NCBI GenBank assembly: GCA_963812775.1
Contig: CAWEWH010000001.1
Location: 62,001-126,000, forward strand
Direction of reading: 5' to 3'
DNA length: 64,000 bases
From: CAWEWH01 sp963812775
GTDB lineage: Bacteria; Pseudomonadota; Alphaproteobacteria; Rhizobiales; Beijerinckiaceae
Part shown: positions 34,254 to 43,131 of the stretch, piece after piece
Layout: the number at the start of each line of letters is the position of its first letter
How positions within the stretch are numbered: the first letter of the stretch is position 1
Notes under the pieces: generated by a model
What the model was told of the DNA's origin: nothing
Database searches by the model: none
Seen by the model: the letters and a program-made list of their open reading frames with translations, nothing else
Position numbers and translations under genes: made by a program

Positions 34254-34505
34254 GTGATGCCCATGACATTGGCCCTGAATATCTTGGGCGCCATGTGCCT
34301 GTTGGCCGGCGTCTACGGCTGCACCGAGACGATGCTGATGCTAGCCGCAGTGCCGGCGGAGACGAGCGAGCGGTACGAACTGGCGGTACAGGATGCTTGG
34401 TGGGCAGCGGCGGTCGCCATTGGCGGGTTTGCTATTGGTTCGCTCGCCCTCTTCCTCGCTCACCGTCTCACGAAACCCGATCGGATTGTTCAGGGTGTGC
34501 AATGA
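34254..34505 (+). CDS. Hypothetical two-span membrane protein
   Basis: About 83 residues with two membrane spans (LNILGAMCLLAGVYGCTETM and AAAVAIGGFAIGSLALFLA). The start is GTG 34254, ATG 34257 or ATG 34263; no ribosome-binding site decides. A Cys-Thr-Glu between the spans may face the periplasm. No family recognised. Confidence 0.5.
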   Translation: MMPMTLALNILGAMCLLAGVYGCTETMLMLAAVPAETSERYELAVQDAWWAAAVAIGGFAIGSLALFLAHRLTKPDRIVQGVQ

Positions 34506-34547
34506 TGCGATAGCGCGCCCACTCTCAGGGTCTGATACCGCTACCGA

Positions 34548-34967
34548 TCAGTGCCGTGCTGAGGTCTGCGGCGTATCGTGCAGGACCGGGCAGCGCCGTT
34601 GCGCCCTGCTATGCGACCGGGGCTCGGTACTCTCGACAGGACCCGACGCAAGCGATCCGATGAGGTTCAGCAGCGCCTGGTGTTCGGGTCCTTGCGGACC
34701 ACGAGCCAGGAAGGAGGCGATATCCACTTCCTGCGTCCTGCCGCCCGAAGGGGCATTTGGCAGATGCCGCACAAAGACGCTGTTGCTTTCGATATCGTGG
34801 ACTAGCAGCCAGCTGTCACCATTTGCGCTGCAGTAAAGTTCGCGGGATCTCTCGCTCAACTTCGCCTCCGTCTCTGGAGAACAGGGCTCATAGCAGTTCA
34901 GTTCCTGCGGGTCTGACGGCCCGGCAACATAGAGCCAACGCGCGTTCGCCCTTGTGGTCGACACCAC
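34548..34967 (-). CDS. Hypothetical soluble protein (Rhizobiales family)
   Basis: 139 residues. The central part reads CSANGDSWLLVHDIESNSVF, then VRHLPNAPSGGRTQEVDIAS and FLARGPQGPEHQALLNLIGS. This block (GDSW.LV.D..S..VFVRH.PN.PSGG) is conserved in many small Rhizobiales proteins of unknown function, as far as I recall. The codons and the matching pattern make it a real gene. It is the only convincing minus-strand gene in the accessory stretch. Confidence 0.65.
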   Translation of the reverse strand: MVSTTRANARWLYVAGPSDPQELNCYEPCSPETEAKLSERSRELYCSANGDSWLLVHDIESNSVFVRHLPNAPSGGRTQEVDIASFLARGPQGPEHQALLNLIGSLASGPVESTEPRSHSRAQRRCPVLHDTPQTSARH

Positions 34968-35108
34968 CCAACCAGCAGCATCCCGCTCCGTACCTGTTCC
35001 TTATGAACGGAGCCGAAACCCGGCGGCAGCGTTCCATGAGCCGACGCCAAGAACTTCTTGCGTATGCGGCCGTCGCCTGCGACAGAAAGTAAAGGGAGAC
35101 GACTAAGC

Positions 35109-35729
35109 ATGGGTAGAGGCAACAACTACGGCGACCGCCGCCGCGAATATGGCGGGGATTCGCATGAGTCATATGTGCCGGGACTGCCTTCACGACAGGC
35201 CTACAGCCGCCCCAGTGGGTCGCCGATTGGGTCCCAGACCTTGGCCAGGGTGAAGTGGTTCAATTCCACAAAGGGCTTCGGTTTTGTTGAGTTGGCGGAT
35301 GGTTCTGGCGAGGCGTTTCTGCACGTTCGACAAGTCGAAGCCGCCGGGCGATCAACGCTCGAAAGCGATGCAATTTTGACCGTCCGTGTCAGCCCCGGCC
35401 AGAAAGGTCCGCAGGTCACAGAAATTCTACAAATTGCGGAGGTCACCGCGGCGCCCGTTGATAGCGGGCGCGACGCTCCCGGGTTGCCATCCCGCCGCAA
35501 TGGCGAAGACAGTCGCGACGGTGTCAAGGCAACTGGTTCGGTCAAGACTTGGAACGCGGATCGAGGGTTCGGTTTCGTTGCTGTCCCGGGTCAGCCCAAG
35601 GACATCTTTGTTCACGTCAGCGCGCTGACCCGAGCCGGCGTGACCCAGCTCAAACCGGGACAGCGCGTAACTCTTCAAATCGTGAGTGGTCGCAAGGGGC
35701 CAGAGGCCGGCAGTGTCGAGCTCGGCTAA
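35109..35729 (+). CDS. Double cold-shock-domain protein
   Basis: 206 residues with two cold-shock domains. The first is ARVKWFNSTKGFGFVELADG and GEAFLHVRQVEAAG; the second is GSVKTWNADRGFGFVAVPGQ and DIFVHVSALTRAG. RNP1 (KGFGFV/RGFGFV) and RNP2 (AFLHV/IFVHV) motifs are present in both. Such proteins bind single-stranded RNA or DNA and act as RNA chaperones. GGGAG is placed before the ATG at 35109. The linker is Arg/Ser-rich. This type occurs widely in Rhizobiales. Confidence 0.92.
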   Translation: MGRGNNYGDRRREYGGDSHESYVPGLPSRQAYSRPSGSPIGSQTLARVKWFNSTKGFGFVELADGSGEAFLHVRQVEAAGRSTLESDAILTVRVSPGQKGPQVTEILQIAEVTAAPVDSGRDAPGLPSRRNGEDSRDGVKATGSVKTWNADRGFGFVAVPGQPKDIFVHVSALTRAGVTQLKPGQRVTLQIVSGRKGPEAGSVELG

Positions 35730-35857
35730 CTTTGCTTCACTTGCGCGCCTGACCCCGGTAAAAATTGTTGTTAGGCTCGGTACGCCTCAAAGTCATCGCG
35801 GCTCGTTCCCGGATCCATCCGACTATGGTTTGAACCGGTAGCGAAATAGCCCCACCG

Positions 35858-37051
35858 ATGCGCCGCAATTTGTTCCTGCTGACATGCTGCCAGGCGGTTG
35901 GCCAATCCTGCAATACGATGATGTTTGCTGCTACCGGGCTCTCTGTCGTGACGTTCTACTCCCGACAGGATTTGGCCAACCTGCCCATCACGATGCAGCA
36001 TCTCGGCGTCATGTTTTGGGTCTTCCCGGCGGCCCTGTTGATGCAGCGATGGGGCAGGAGGGTTGGTTTTCGGATCGGCTCGTTATTCGGGATGGCCGGC
36101 GCGACCGTCACCGGGTACGGCCTGTACTCTGGCGATTTTGCTTTCATGTGCCTGGGCGGATTTATCCTGGGCTATGCGGTCGCCTGCCTCCAGATGTATC
36201 GGTTTGCAGCAGCGGAGTTGGTGCCTCTCGCCTACCGTGCAAAAGCGATTTCGTGGGTGACCTCGGGCGGAGTGGCTGCCGCCGTGATGGGGCCCGCTCT
36301 CGTCCGCGTGACTCACGACCTCGTTGTGCCTGTGTATGTAGCGACATATGCAGCCATTGTTTGCCTGCACATTATCGTTTTCACGATTATGTCGTTCATC
36401 CAGTTTCCGCCTCCGCCGAGGATTGGGGCGAGCGACGCCGATCAAGACGCTCGACCACTGAGAGTCATCGCTGCCCAGCCCCGCTTCATAGCCTCTGCGG
36501 GGGCTGCAATGATTGCCTTCGGAACTATGTCCTTCATCATGAGCGCCTCACCGCTGGCAATCGTGGGATGTGGGCTACCCCATACCGAAGCGCACTGGGT
36601 CATCTTCTTGCACGTCTTGGGAATGTTCGTGCCGTCCTTCTTCACCGGCAACCTCATCAGCCGCTATGGCACAGTAACGGTGATGGCTTGGGGCGCCGCG
36701 CTACTGTTGCTCGGCGTGGTCATCGCACTGACTGGGATGACCGACTGGCATTTCCGCGTCGCTCTCACTGTCAATGGTATCGGATGGAATTTCCTGTTCG
36801 TGAGTGCAACGACAGTCGTAACGACCTGCTATCGACAAAGCGAGCGTGGGAAAACGCAGGCTCTCAATGATTTCTTGGTGTTCGGAACGACTGCAACGTC
36901 GAGCTTCATGGCAGGGTTCCTGCAGGACCGTTGGGGCTGGTACCCGCTGAATTGGTTTTCCCTTCTTCTCATTGCGATGGCGGCGGTCGCAGTCACGTGG
37001 CTCAAGGTACAAAGGCAAAGAGAGCCATCGCCGATGTTTCAAAAATTTTAG
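35858..37051 (+). CDS. MFS transporter
   Basis: 397 residues and twelve hydrophobic spans. LMQRWGRRVGFRIGSLFGMA is the span 2-3 loop with the basic G-x-x-x-(R/K) type motif, and FTGNLISRYGTVTVMAWGAA is the equivalent in the second half. The family exports or imports small solutes; the substrate is unknown. It has a lower GC content than the left-hand genes and no obvious partner gene. Confidence 0.9.
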   Translation: MRRNLFLLTCCQAVGQSCNTMMFAATGLSVVTFYSRQDLANLPITMQHLGVMFWVFPAALLMQRWGRRVGFRIGSLFGMAGATVTGYGLYSGDFAFMCLGGFILGYAVACLQMYRFAAAELVPLAYRAKAISWVTSGGVAAAVMGPALVRVTHDLVVPVYVATYAAIVCLHIIVFTIMSFIQFPPPPRIGASDADQDARPLRVIAAQPRFIASAGAAMIAFGTMSFIMSASPLAIVGCGLPHTEAHWVIFLHVLGMFVPSFFTGNLISRYGTVTVMAWGAALLLLGVVIALTGMTDWHFRVALTVNGIGWNFLFVSATTVVTTCYRQSERGKTQALNDFLVFGTTATSSFMAGFLQDRWGWYPLNWFSLLLIAMAAVAVTWLKVQRQREPSPMFQKF

Positions 37052-37388
37052 GAAAGCGCATCAAGCTAGTGCGACGCCAGGGGCGCCGCACCTGGCGCCT
37101 GTTGGGCCTGCACGGCTCGCCGTACGGCTTCGTCGAAGCAGAACGCGCTGAGCGCGAAAGGCGGGTCAGGCCGACGAATTCACAAGACAAAAGAGCGAAC
37201 TGCTGATCCCTCTCAAGGACCTGAAAAGCAAGATTTGACGGCGCAGGCTGAACGAGCCCTCCGGGGCGCCAAATAATCTCCGGAAACTAGGCCCCGGCGC
37301 GGCTCGTCGTCGCGTCGACTTTGGCAACGGTCAGGTTGTAGACGGTTGCGTGAATTCAGCGTTCTGCGACAAACAAGGGAATTCCCAT
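37052..37388. other. Intergenic stretch
   Basis: About 337 bases with no gene that I can support. A short open frame reading RRQGRRTWRLLGLHGSPYG could be the remnant of a small basic protein. Confidence 0.4.
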
Positions 37389-37757
37389 ATGCCGCAAGCA
37401 AGCGTGCTGCCCATTGAGGAGGTGCTGGGCTGGAAGCTGAGCGATGATGGCGCTCACGTTATGCTGGGTCTCAAGTTGTCAGATGGCCGGGAGCTTCCAC
37501 TAGCCTTTCCCCCTAAAAAATTAGTGCCCGCGATCATGTCCTTGGCTCACGCGAGCGGCGCGATTCCGGCTCCGAAAGAAATGGGCGAGCATGGGGAAAT
37601 AGCGATCGAAGCGAACTCGTACGAAGTAGGAAAAGACGAAGCTTCGGGTGATTTCTTTGTTCGACTTGGCCTCTTGGGTGGTGGTCAACTCACTTTCGTA
37701 ATGGGCAAGCTGATGGCCAAAGGTCTCACCGAGGCAATGAACGCCACGGTAGCATGA
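37389..37757 (+). CDS. Hypothetical small soluble protein
   Basis: 122 residues. It begins MPQASVLPIEEVLGWKLSDD, continues GAHVMLGLKLSDGRELPLAF and ends LTEAMNATVA. A beta-rich first half and a helical second half are predicted from the pattern. AGGGAA lies about 8 bases before the ATG. It recalls small Rhizobiales hypothetical proteins with the LSDG...LAFP pattern; the function is unknown. Confidence 0.6.
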   Translation: MPQASVLPIEEVLGWKLSDDGAHVMLGLKLSDGRELPLAFPPKKLVPAIMSLAHASGAIPAPKEMGEHGEIAIEANSYEVGKDEASGDFFVRLGLLGGGQLTFVMGKLMAKGLTEAMNATVA

Positions 37758-38149
37758 CGCTACGGCTCCTCGTGAGCGAATCGGCCCAGGTAGGTGCAAC
37801 GAACTTGTTGCCCACGACGGCGCGCGCGCCGATGACCGACCAGCACGTCGACGCAGGGCCTGAGCGCGCGACGGCATCAAGGTTGCCCCGAATTGCATGA
37901 GCCGCCGCGCGCCGCCCTACCCCGTCCCCAGGGCGGGCACCGCTGTTCTAGCAACGTCGAATGATTCGAGAAAAAGGAGCAGAGCGGAGCAGCCTAGAAA
38001 TGCGGGCCGGGTCGCCGCCGCGCTCCCCCTTTGCCGTAGCCCAACTCAATAAGCGTCCTTGGGCGCAGCGGGCTTAGAGCGCATTGGAACGTCACGCGGC
38101 ACGTGTTACGCTGTAGCTTGTTGGGGATGAGTAGCCTCCGGGGCGGGCA
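37758..38149. other. Intergenic stretch
   Basis: About 390 bases with no gene I can support and no terminator with a clear T-tail. Confidence 0.4.
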
Positions 38150-38485
38150 ATGCGGCGACTGCAGCACACGCCAAAGACGCACTATCTGTTTCTTCGAATA
38201 ATTGCCGTTGTATCCCAGTCCGCCGCACCGATGACCGTGGCGGATGTCGGCAAGGCGTTGGGCCTACCACCCGACGTGGTAGCCCAATGTATCGGGCTAC
38301 ACATCTATCTGGAGAAGAAGGAGGTGGCGGAGATTACGATTCCGCCGCCCGCTGACTACTGGGTGCCCAGGATAACCGATGTCATCAGCCGCGCCCTGCT
38401 AGATCCAAAGCGCGCCGGTCGAGTACTCGCTGTCGACGCTGCAAAAAGCGGCTCCCTTGGTGCCGGCGGGCAGAAACTGCATTGA
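38150..38485 (+). CDS. Hypothetical winged-helix-like small protein
   Basis: 111 residues. The segment LFLRIIAVVSQSAAPMTVAD, then VGKALGLPPDVVAQCIGLH and IYLEKKEVAEITIPPP resembles the helix-helix-wing order of a small winged-helix protein, but no diagnostic motif is present. Start ATG 38150 has GCGGGCA upstream. Function unknown. Confidence 0.45.
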   Translation: MRRLQHTPKTHYLFLRIIAVVSQSAAPMTVADVGKALGLPPDVVAQCIGLHIYLEKKEVAEITIPPPADYWVPRITDVISRALLDPKRAGRVLAVDAAKSGSLGAGGQKLH

Positions 38486-38897
38486 ACCGGGACGTGGGCC
38501 CACTGATGCGTTTATCCGGGCACATGACCGCTCCGAAGTTGGAACGCGATGCTACGCTAAACCGACTAAGGCGACGCACCGAGGCTCTTCGGCATCCCCG
38601 GTTTCGTCAAAAAGGCGCTTCTACTGATTGCGTCGCAGTTAGCCGGCCGGCGTCTGGGCGTTCTACGGGATGTTCAGCTGCGAGCAGCTGATAACTCTGG
38701 GGGAATTGTGCCGACCATCTCGCGTGGCGGGCGAAGGTACCGGCAATTCTACTCCAGAGACCGGGGCACTGCCGCTATCCTATTGAAAAATTTGCATCTC
38801 TTGGACTGAAGCTCCCGAATTGGATGCAAGTGATTCAGGAAGCGGTAGAGTGTCCGTTAGACCTTGGAGCGGATAAGTTGGCGTAGGGTATTAAGTC
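38486..38897. other. Intergenic stretch at the edge of the catabolic region
   Basis: About 410 bases between the accessory genes and the first catabolic gene. TTGCATC and GATGCAA form a spaced inverted repeat near 38790-38835, a possible operator for the monooxygenase gene. Nothing else is recognisable. Confidence 0.4.
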
Positions 38898-40154
38898 ATG
38901 AAAGTCCTGATCATCGGTGGAGGCATTGGTGGGCTTACCGCGGCGTTGATGCTGCACGCGCGTGGCATCGACTGCGAGATCTTCGAGCAGGCGGAGACGG
39001 TGCGCGAACTCGGCGTCGGCATCAATACGCTGCCTCACGCGATCAAGGAGCTGGCCGGACTCGGGCTCCTTGACCGGCTCGATATGGTCGGCGTCCGCAC
39101 GCACGAGCTGATCTACATGAACCGACATGGCCAGGAGATTTGGCGGGAACCGCGCGGCACCGACGCCGGTTACGAAGTCCCGCAGTACTCGATCCACCGG
39201 GGTCGGCTACAGGGCGTCGTCTATCAGGCCGTGAGGAGCCGCCTCGGCAAGTCGCGTGTGCACGCGGGGCATCGCCTCGGCTCGTATTCACAGGACGAAG
39301 GCGGCATAACAGCTTACTTTTTCGATCGCGACGGTTCCCATCGCAGAACGGCACGCGGCGACGTGCTCATTGGCGCCGACGGCATTCATTCTCAGGTGCG
39401 CAGCACGCTTTTCCCGAATGAAGGTCCCGCGCAGTGGAATGGGTTGATGCTCTGGCGCGGCGCCAACGAGTGGCCCGCCTTCTTGACCGGCCGCTCGATG
39501 GTGATCGCGGGAGGACTGGCCGCTAAGGTCGTTGTCTATCCTATCGGCGAGGGATCACGGCAGGGCTACAAGTTGACCAACTGGGCGGTGGTTGGCCGCG
39601 TCGGTGACGGCTCAATGCCACCGCCGCGAAAGGAGGATTGGTCGCGACCCGGGCGTTTCGAGGACTTGATGCCGCACGTCCAGTCGTTCCATATCCCATT
39701 CGTCGATACGCCGAAGCTGATCGAAGCGACGAGCGAGTTCTATGAGTATCCTATGTGCGATCGAAATCCCCTGCCCCGCTGGTCGCACGGGCAAGTCAGT
39801 CTTCTCGGTGATGCGGCGCATCCAATGTATCCGGTCGGCTCCAATGGCGCGAGCCAGGCAATCCTTGATGCGCGCGCCCTCGCCGATCATTTGGCCAACG
39901 ATGAAAATCCTCTGCACGCACTCTGGGCCTATGAGCAGGAGCGCTTACCGCCGACAGCGCAGATCGTCCACATGAACCGCTCGGGCGGACCGGAGGGCGT
40001 CATCGACGTGGTCGAAGAACTCGCACCAGGTGGGTTCCGCGATATCGACGACGTGCTTTCCTACGAGCGACGCCAGGCGATCGTCCGCGGCTATGCGTCG
40101 GCGGCCGGCTTCGCGCGGGAGCAGGTCAACGTGGCGATAGGCAAGGCCGCGTAG
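38898..40154 (+). CDS. FAD-dependent monooxygenase (PhzS/aromatic hydroxylase type)
   Basis: 418 residues, class A flavoprotein hydroxylase. The dinucleotide-binding loop is VLIIGGGIGGLTAALML at the N-terminus, the DG motif region is DVLIGADGIHSQVRSTLFP, and the FAD ribityl motif is VSLLGDAAHPMYPVGSNGAS followed by QAILDARAL. The GSNGASQA ending resembles PhzS and related aromatic hydroxylases. It hydroxylates an aromatic or heteroaromatic substrate using NAD(P)H and oxygen. It is convergent with the cupin gene and next to the catabolic cluster, so it may act on the same compound. Confidence 0.9.
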   Translation: MKVLIIGGGIGGLTAALMLHARGIDCEIFEQAETVRELGVGINTLPHAIKELAGLGLLDRLDMVGVRTHELIYMNRHGQEIWREPRGTDAGYEVPQYSIHRGRLQGVVYQAVRSRLGKSRVHAGHRLGSYSQDEGGITAYFFDRDGSHRRTARGDVLIGADGIHSQVRSTLFPNEGPAQWNGLMLWRGANEWPAFLTGRSMVIAGGLAAKVVVYPIGEGSRQGYKLTNWAVVGRVGDGSMPPPRKEDWSRPGRFEDLMPHVQSFHIPFVDTPKLIEATSEFYEYPMCDRNPLPRWSHGQVSLLGDAAHPMYPVGSNGASQAILDARALADHLANDENPLHALWAYEQERLPPTAQIVHMNRSGGPEGVIDVVEELAPGGFRDIDDVLSYERRQAIVRGYASAAGFAREQVNVAIGKAA

Positions 40155-40166
40155 GCTGCCTGGCGG

Positions 40167-40619
40167 TCAAGCGCTAGGCGGCGGCAGGAACATCACTTCG
40201 TGCTTAGCCGACAGCGCCACCACGTCCTCGGGCTTTTGCTCTTTCATCGAGTGGATGCCCCAGAACAAATCGTAGAGCTTGCGCGTTGGCGACACCCAGA
40301 AGAGGCACTTGATCGGCTGGTCTGATTTATTGAACAACCCATGCGGAATGCCCATGGGCAAGCGGATCAGGTCACCGGCCGTCGCGCTGAACTCGCGCCC
40401 GTCGAGCACGAGATCGAAACGGCCCTCGAAGACATAGATGAACTCATCCTGGGTTGGGTGGATGTGCGGTGGAACGCCAGTGCCGGGCGGCAGTAGGGCG
40501 TGCCAGGAAAATGAATTCTCGCCAAAACTCTTCGGTACATAAGTTTGGCCCAGGATGTTCCAGACGATCCCGTCGATGCCAGTCCCTGCCTTTGTGATGC
40601 CCGCCGTCAACTGTTGCAT
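40167..40619 (-). CDS. Cupin-domain protein
   Basis: 150 residues with both cupin motifs. Motif 1 is LPPGTGVPPHIHPTQDEFIY with the metal-binding H-x-H...E, and motif 2 ends in the IRLPMGIPHGLFN segment with its His. GGGAG is 8 bases before the ATG at 40619; an earlier in-frame start at 40646 lacks one. Cupins of this size can be dioxygenases, isomerases or storage-type sensors. It is the downstream neighbour of livF on the same strand and convergent with the monooxygenase gene. Confidence 0.87.
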   Translation of the reverse strand: MQQLTAGITKAGTGIDGIVWNILGQTYVPKSFGENSFSWHALLPPGTGVPPHIHPTQDEFIYVFEGRFDLVLDGREFSATAGDLIRLPMGIPHGLFNKSDQPIKCLFWVSPTRKLYDLFWGIHSMKEQKPEDVVALSAKHEVMFLPPPSA

Positions 40620-40698
40620 GTGCTCGCTCCCATTGCCGTTTGTCATTCAACCGTGAAGAGCCGTCGACGTATTACCCCGCGGCACGCTCATAACACCC

Positions 40699-41397
40699 TT
40701 AGACCTGCAGATAGCGCTCCCGGATGCCCATGTCGCCGGCGAGCGCCGCCGACGAGCCCCTCCATACGACATGGCCTTTTTCGAGTACGATATGTCGGTC
40801 AGCAAAGCGCATGAGCGCTGCGATGTTCTTGTCGATGACGAGTATAGCCTCGCCCTCGCGCTTCAGCATGGCGAGGCAAGCCCAAATCTCTTCGCGCACC
40901 AGGGGCGCTAGACCCTCGGTCGCCTCGTCGAGAATGAGGAGCTTTGGATTGGTCATCAGGGCGCGGCCGATCGCGAGCATTTGCTGCTCGCCACCCGAAA
41001 GCTGTGCTCCGGAATTTCTTCGGCGTTCGGCGAGCGGCGGGAACAGCTCATAGATGCGAGGAAGCGTCCAACGGGTCCGCCCGCCCCGCGCCGCAGCGGT
41101 GGCAACGAGATTCTCTTCGACTGTGAGGGTCGGGAACACCTGCCGGCCCTCCGGCACGAGGCCGAGGCCCGCTTGCGCGGCACGATATGGCGGGGCGCGC
41201 TCGAGGCGCACCCCGTCGAATTCGATGCTGCCGCGCCATGCCTTGAGGAGCCCCATGATGGTGCGTACCGTCGTCGTCTTGCCCATGCCGTTTCGGCCGA
41301 GCATGGTGACGACCTCGCCAGCCGCCACCGCAAAGCTGACGTCGAACAGGACCTGCGCCTCGCCGTAGCCGGCGCTGAGCCCCTCGATGGCGAGCAT
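40699..41397 (-). CDS. livF: ABC transporter ATP-binding protein LivF-type
   Basis: 232 residues. Walker A is LGRNGMGKTTT, the signature motif QLSGGEQQMLAIGRAL, Walker B LLILDEATEGLAPL, and the family-typical LVPEGRQVFPTLTVEENL is present. LivF is one of two ATPases of branched-chain-amino-acid-type importers, which also import aromatic acids in many soil bacteria. It overlaps livG by one base (shared A). Confidence 0.93.
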   Translation of the reverse strand: MLAIEGLSAGYGEAQVLFDVSFAVAAGEVVTMLGRNGMGKTTTVRTIMGLLKAWRGSIEFDGVRLERAPPYRAAQAGLGLVPEGRQVFPTLTVEENLVATAAARGGRTRWTLPRIYELFPPLAERRRNSGAQLSGGEQQMLAIGRALMTNPKLLILDEATEGLAPLVREEIWACLAMLKREGEAILVIDKNIAALMRFADRHIVLEKGHVVWRGSSAALAGDMGIRERYLQV

Positions 41398-42149
41398 CAG
41401 ATCACCTCCTCGCCAAGATAAGCAGCGATCACCTGCGGGTCGGCCCGAACCTCCCCCGCCGTGCCGCTGGCAATGACACGGCCATAGATGAGGACTGAGA
41501 TCCGGTCGGCAAGCGCGAACACAGCATCCATATCATGCTCGACGAGCAGCATGGGCAACCGCCCTTTGAGTTTCTTGAGCACGGCAACGAGCTGTTCTGT
41601 CTCGCTGCGTCCGGCACCAGCCATTGGTTCGTCGAGCAGCAGCAGGCCGGGCCGCGCGGCGAGCGCGACAGCGAGCTCGAGCGCTCGCTTTTCGCCGTGC
41701 GACAGCTTGCCGGCGGCAATCGCGGCACGATCGGCGAGGCCGACCTCAGCAAGCGCCGCCATCGCGGCATTGTTCAGCGCCTCCTCACGCGCGACGCGAC
41801 CAAAGAAGCGGAAGCTCGAGCCCACGCGCGCCTGCACCGCGAGCGCCACGTTCTCAAGAACCGAAAAGTCCGCCAGGATTGACGTAATTTGGAAGGTGCG
41901 GGCGACGCCAAGCGCCGCGCGCCCATGAACAGGCACGCCGGCCAAGTCTTGGCCGGAAAAAACGATGCTGCCAGAATCCGGTTCGACCAAGCCAGATATC
42001 TGATTAATCAGCGTCGTCTTGCCGGCTCCGTTGGGGCCGATAATGGCGTGCAGCTCTCCGGGACGAACATCGAGCGTAACATCGTCCGTAACGACGAGAC
42101 CACCGAAGCGCTTGCGTAGCGCTTCGAGCCGAAGCGCGGGCTCAGTCAC
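41397..42149 (-). CDS. livG: ABC transporter ATP-binding protein LivG-type
   Basis: 250 residues from GTG 42149, chosen because GGAGG is 8 bases upstream and it overlaps the livM stop. Walker A IIGPNGAGKTTLINQISG, signature LSHGEKRALELAVAL, Walker B LLLLDEPMAGA, switch LLVEHDMDAVFALAD. With LivF it powers the importer. The substrate is inferred from the neighbouring catabolic genes, not from the protein. Confidence 0.93.
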   Translation of the reverse strand: MTEPALRLEALRKRFGGLVVTDDVTLDVRPGELHAIIGPNGAGKTTLINQISGLVEPDSGSIVFSGQDLAGVPVHGRAALGVARTFQITSILADFSVLENVALAVQARVGSSFRFFGRVAREEALNNAAMAALAEVGLADRAAIAAGKLSHGEKRALELAVALAARPGLLLLDEPMAGAGRSETEQLVAVLKKLKGRLPMLLVEHDMDAVFALADRISVLIYGRVIASGTAGEVRADPQVIAAYLGEEVI

Positions 42150-43131
42150 GTCGCTGCCCTCCGAACAACTGCGCAACGAGCCCGAGCAGACCACCACGCG
42201 CGAAGAGGACGACGGCGATCAGCAGCGGCCCGAAGATCACTTTCCAGTGTTCCGTAAGGCCCGAGAGCCATTGCTCAAGCAGGACTAGCGCGGCGGCACC
42301 GACGACAGCTCCGCTGAGCGTTCCGAGGCCGCCGAACAGCACCATGATAATCAACTCACCCGAACGCTGCCAGGACATGTAGGCGGGGCTCACGAATTGC
42401 GTGGCGTTTGCCAACAAGAAGCCGGAGAGACCGCCGATGGCGCCGGAGATTGTGTAAGCCGCGTGCTGGAAGCGGTACACGTTGTATCCCATCGTTATCA
42501 TCCGCACCGGGTTGCCGCGCGCGCCGCGAATGACCCGCCCGAACCGCGACCCGACGATCGCCCGGCAGAGAAGGTAGGCGCCGAGCAGGCAGGCGAATAC
42601 GACGTAGTAGAAGGTGCGCTCATCACGCAGTAGCGCGAAGCCAGCGACAAGGCTGCGCTGATGGACGGTCAGTCCATCATCACCGCCATACGGCGCGAGC
42701 GAACTCGCAGTGAAAAACGCCATTTGACCGAAGGCGAGCGTAATCATGATGAAATAGACGCCTCTGGTGCGCAGGCATACAACTCCGGTCGCATAGGCGA
42801 ACGCGGCCGCGAGCAGCACGGCAGCCGGCAGCGCCACGAGGGCGTCGGTCACGCCGTGGGCCGCGAGGATGCCGACAGCGTAAGCGCCGAGCCCCACAAA
42901 GGCGGCATGGCCGAACGAAACGAGCCCGCCGTAGCCGACGATAAGGTCCAGCGCCAGGGCGGCGATGGCGAAGATCATCACTAGCGTGAAAAGGCTGAGC
43001 ACATAACTGCCGCCGGCAGCGAACGCGACCAACGGCACGGCCGCAAAAATGGCGAAGATGGCGACTGGCACAATTGCGGGCCTTTGCCAAGCGAACGCTT
43101 TGGCGGCCGAGGGTATGGCTCGTTCCGTCAT
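42142..43131 (-). CDS. livM: ABC transporter permease LivM-type
   Basis: 329 residues, about ten membrane spans. The cytoplasmic coupling region reads RGNPVRMITMGYNVYRFQHA and the first part has LDLIVGYGGLVSFGHAAFVG, a LivM hallmark. It overlaps livH (ATGA) and livG. Confidence 0.93.
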   Translation of the reverse strand: MTERAIPSAAKAFAWQRPAIVPVAIFAIFAAVPLVAFAAGGSYVLSLFTLVMIFAIAALALDLIVGYGGLVSFGHAAFVGLGAYAVGILAAHGVTDALVALPAAVLLAAAFAYATGVVCLRTRGVYFIMITLAFGQMAFFTASSLAPYGGDDGLTVHQRSLVAGFALLRDERTFYYVVFACLLGAYLLCRAIVGSRFGRVIRGARGNPVRMITMGYNVYRFQHAAYTISGAIGGLSGFLLANATQFVSPAYMSWQRSGELIIMVLFGGLGTLSGAVVGAAALVLLEQWLSGLTEHWKVIFGPLLIAVVLFARGGLLGLVAQLFGGQRRD

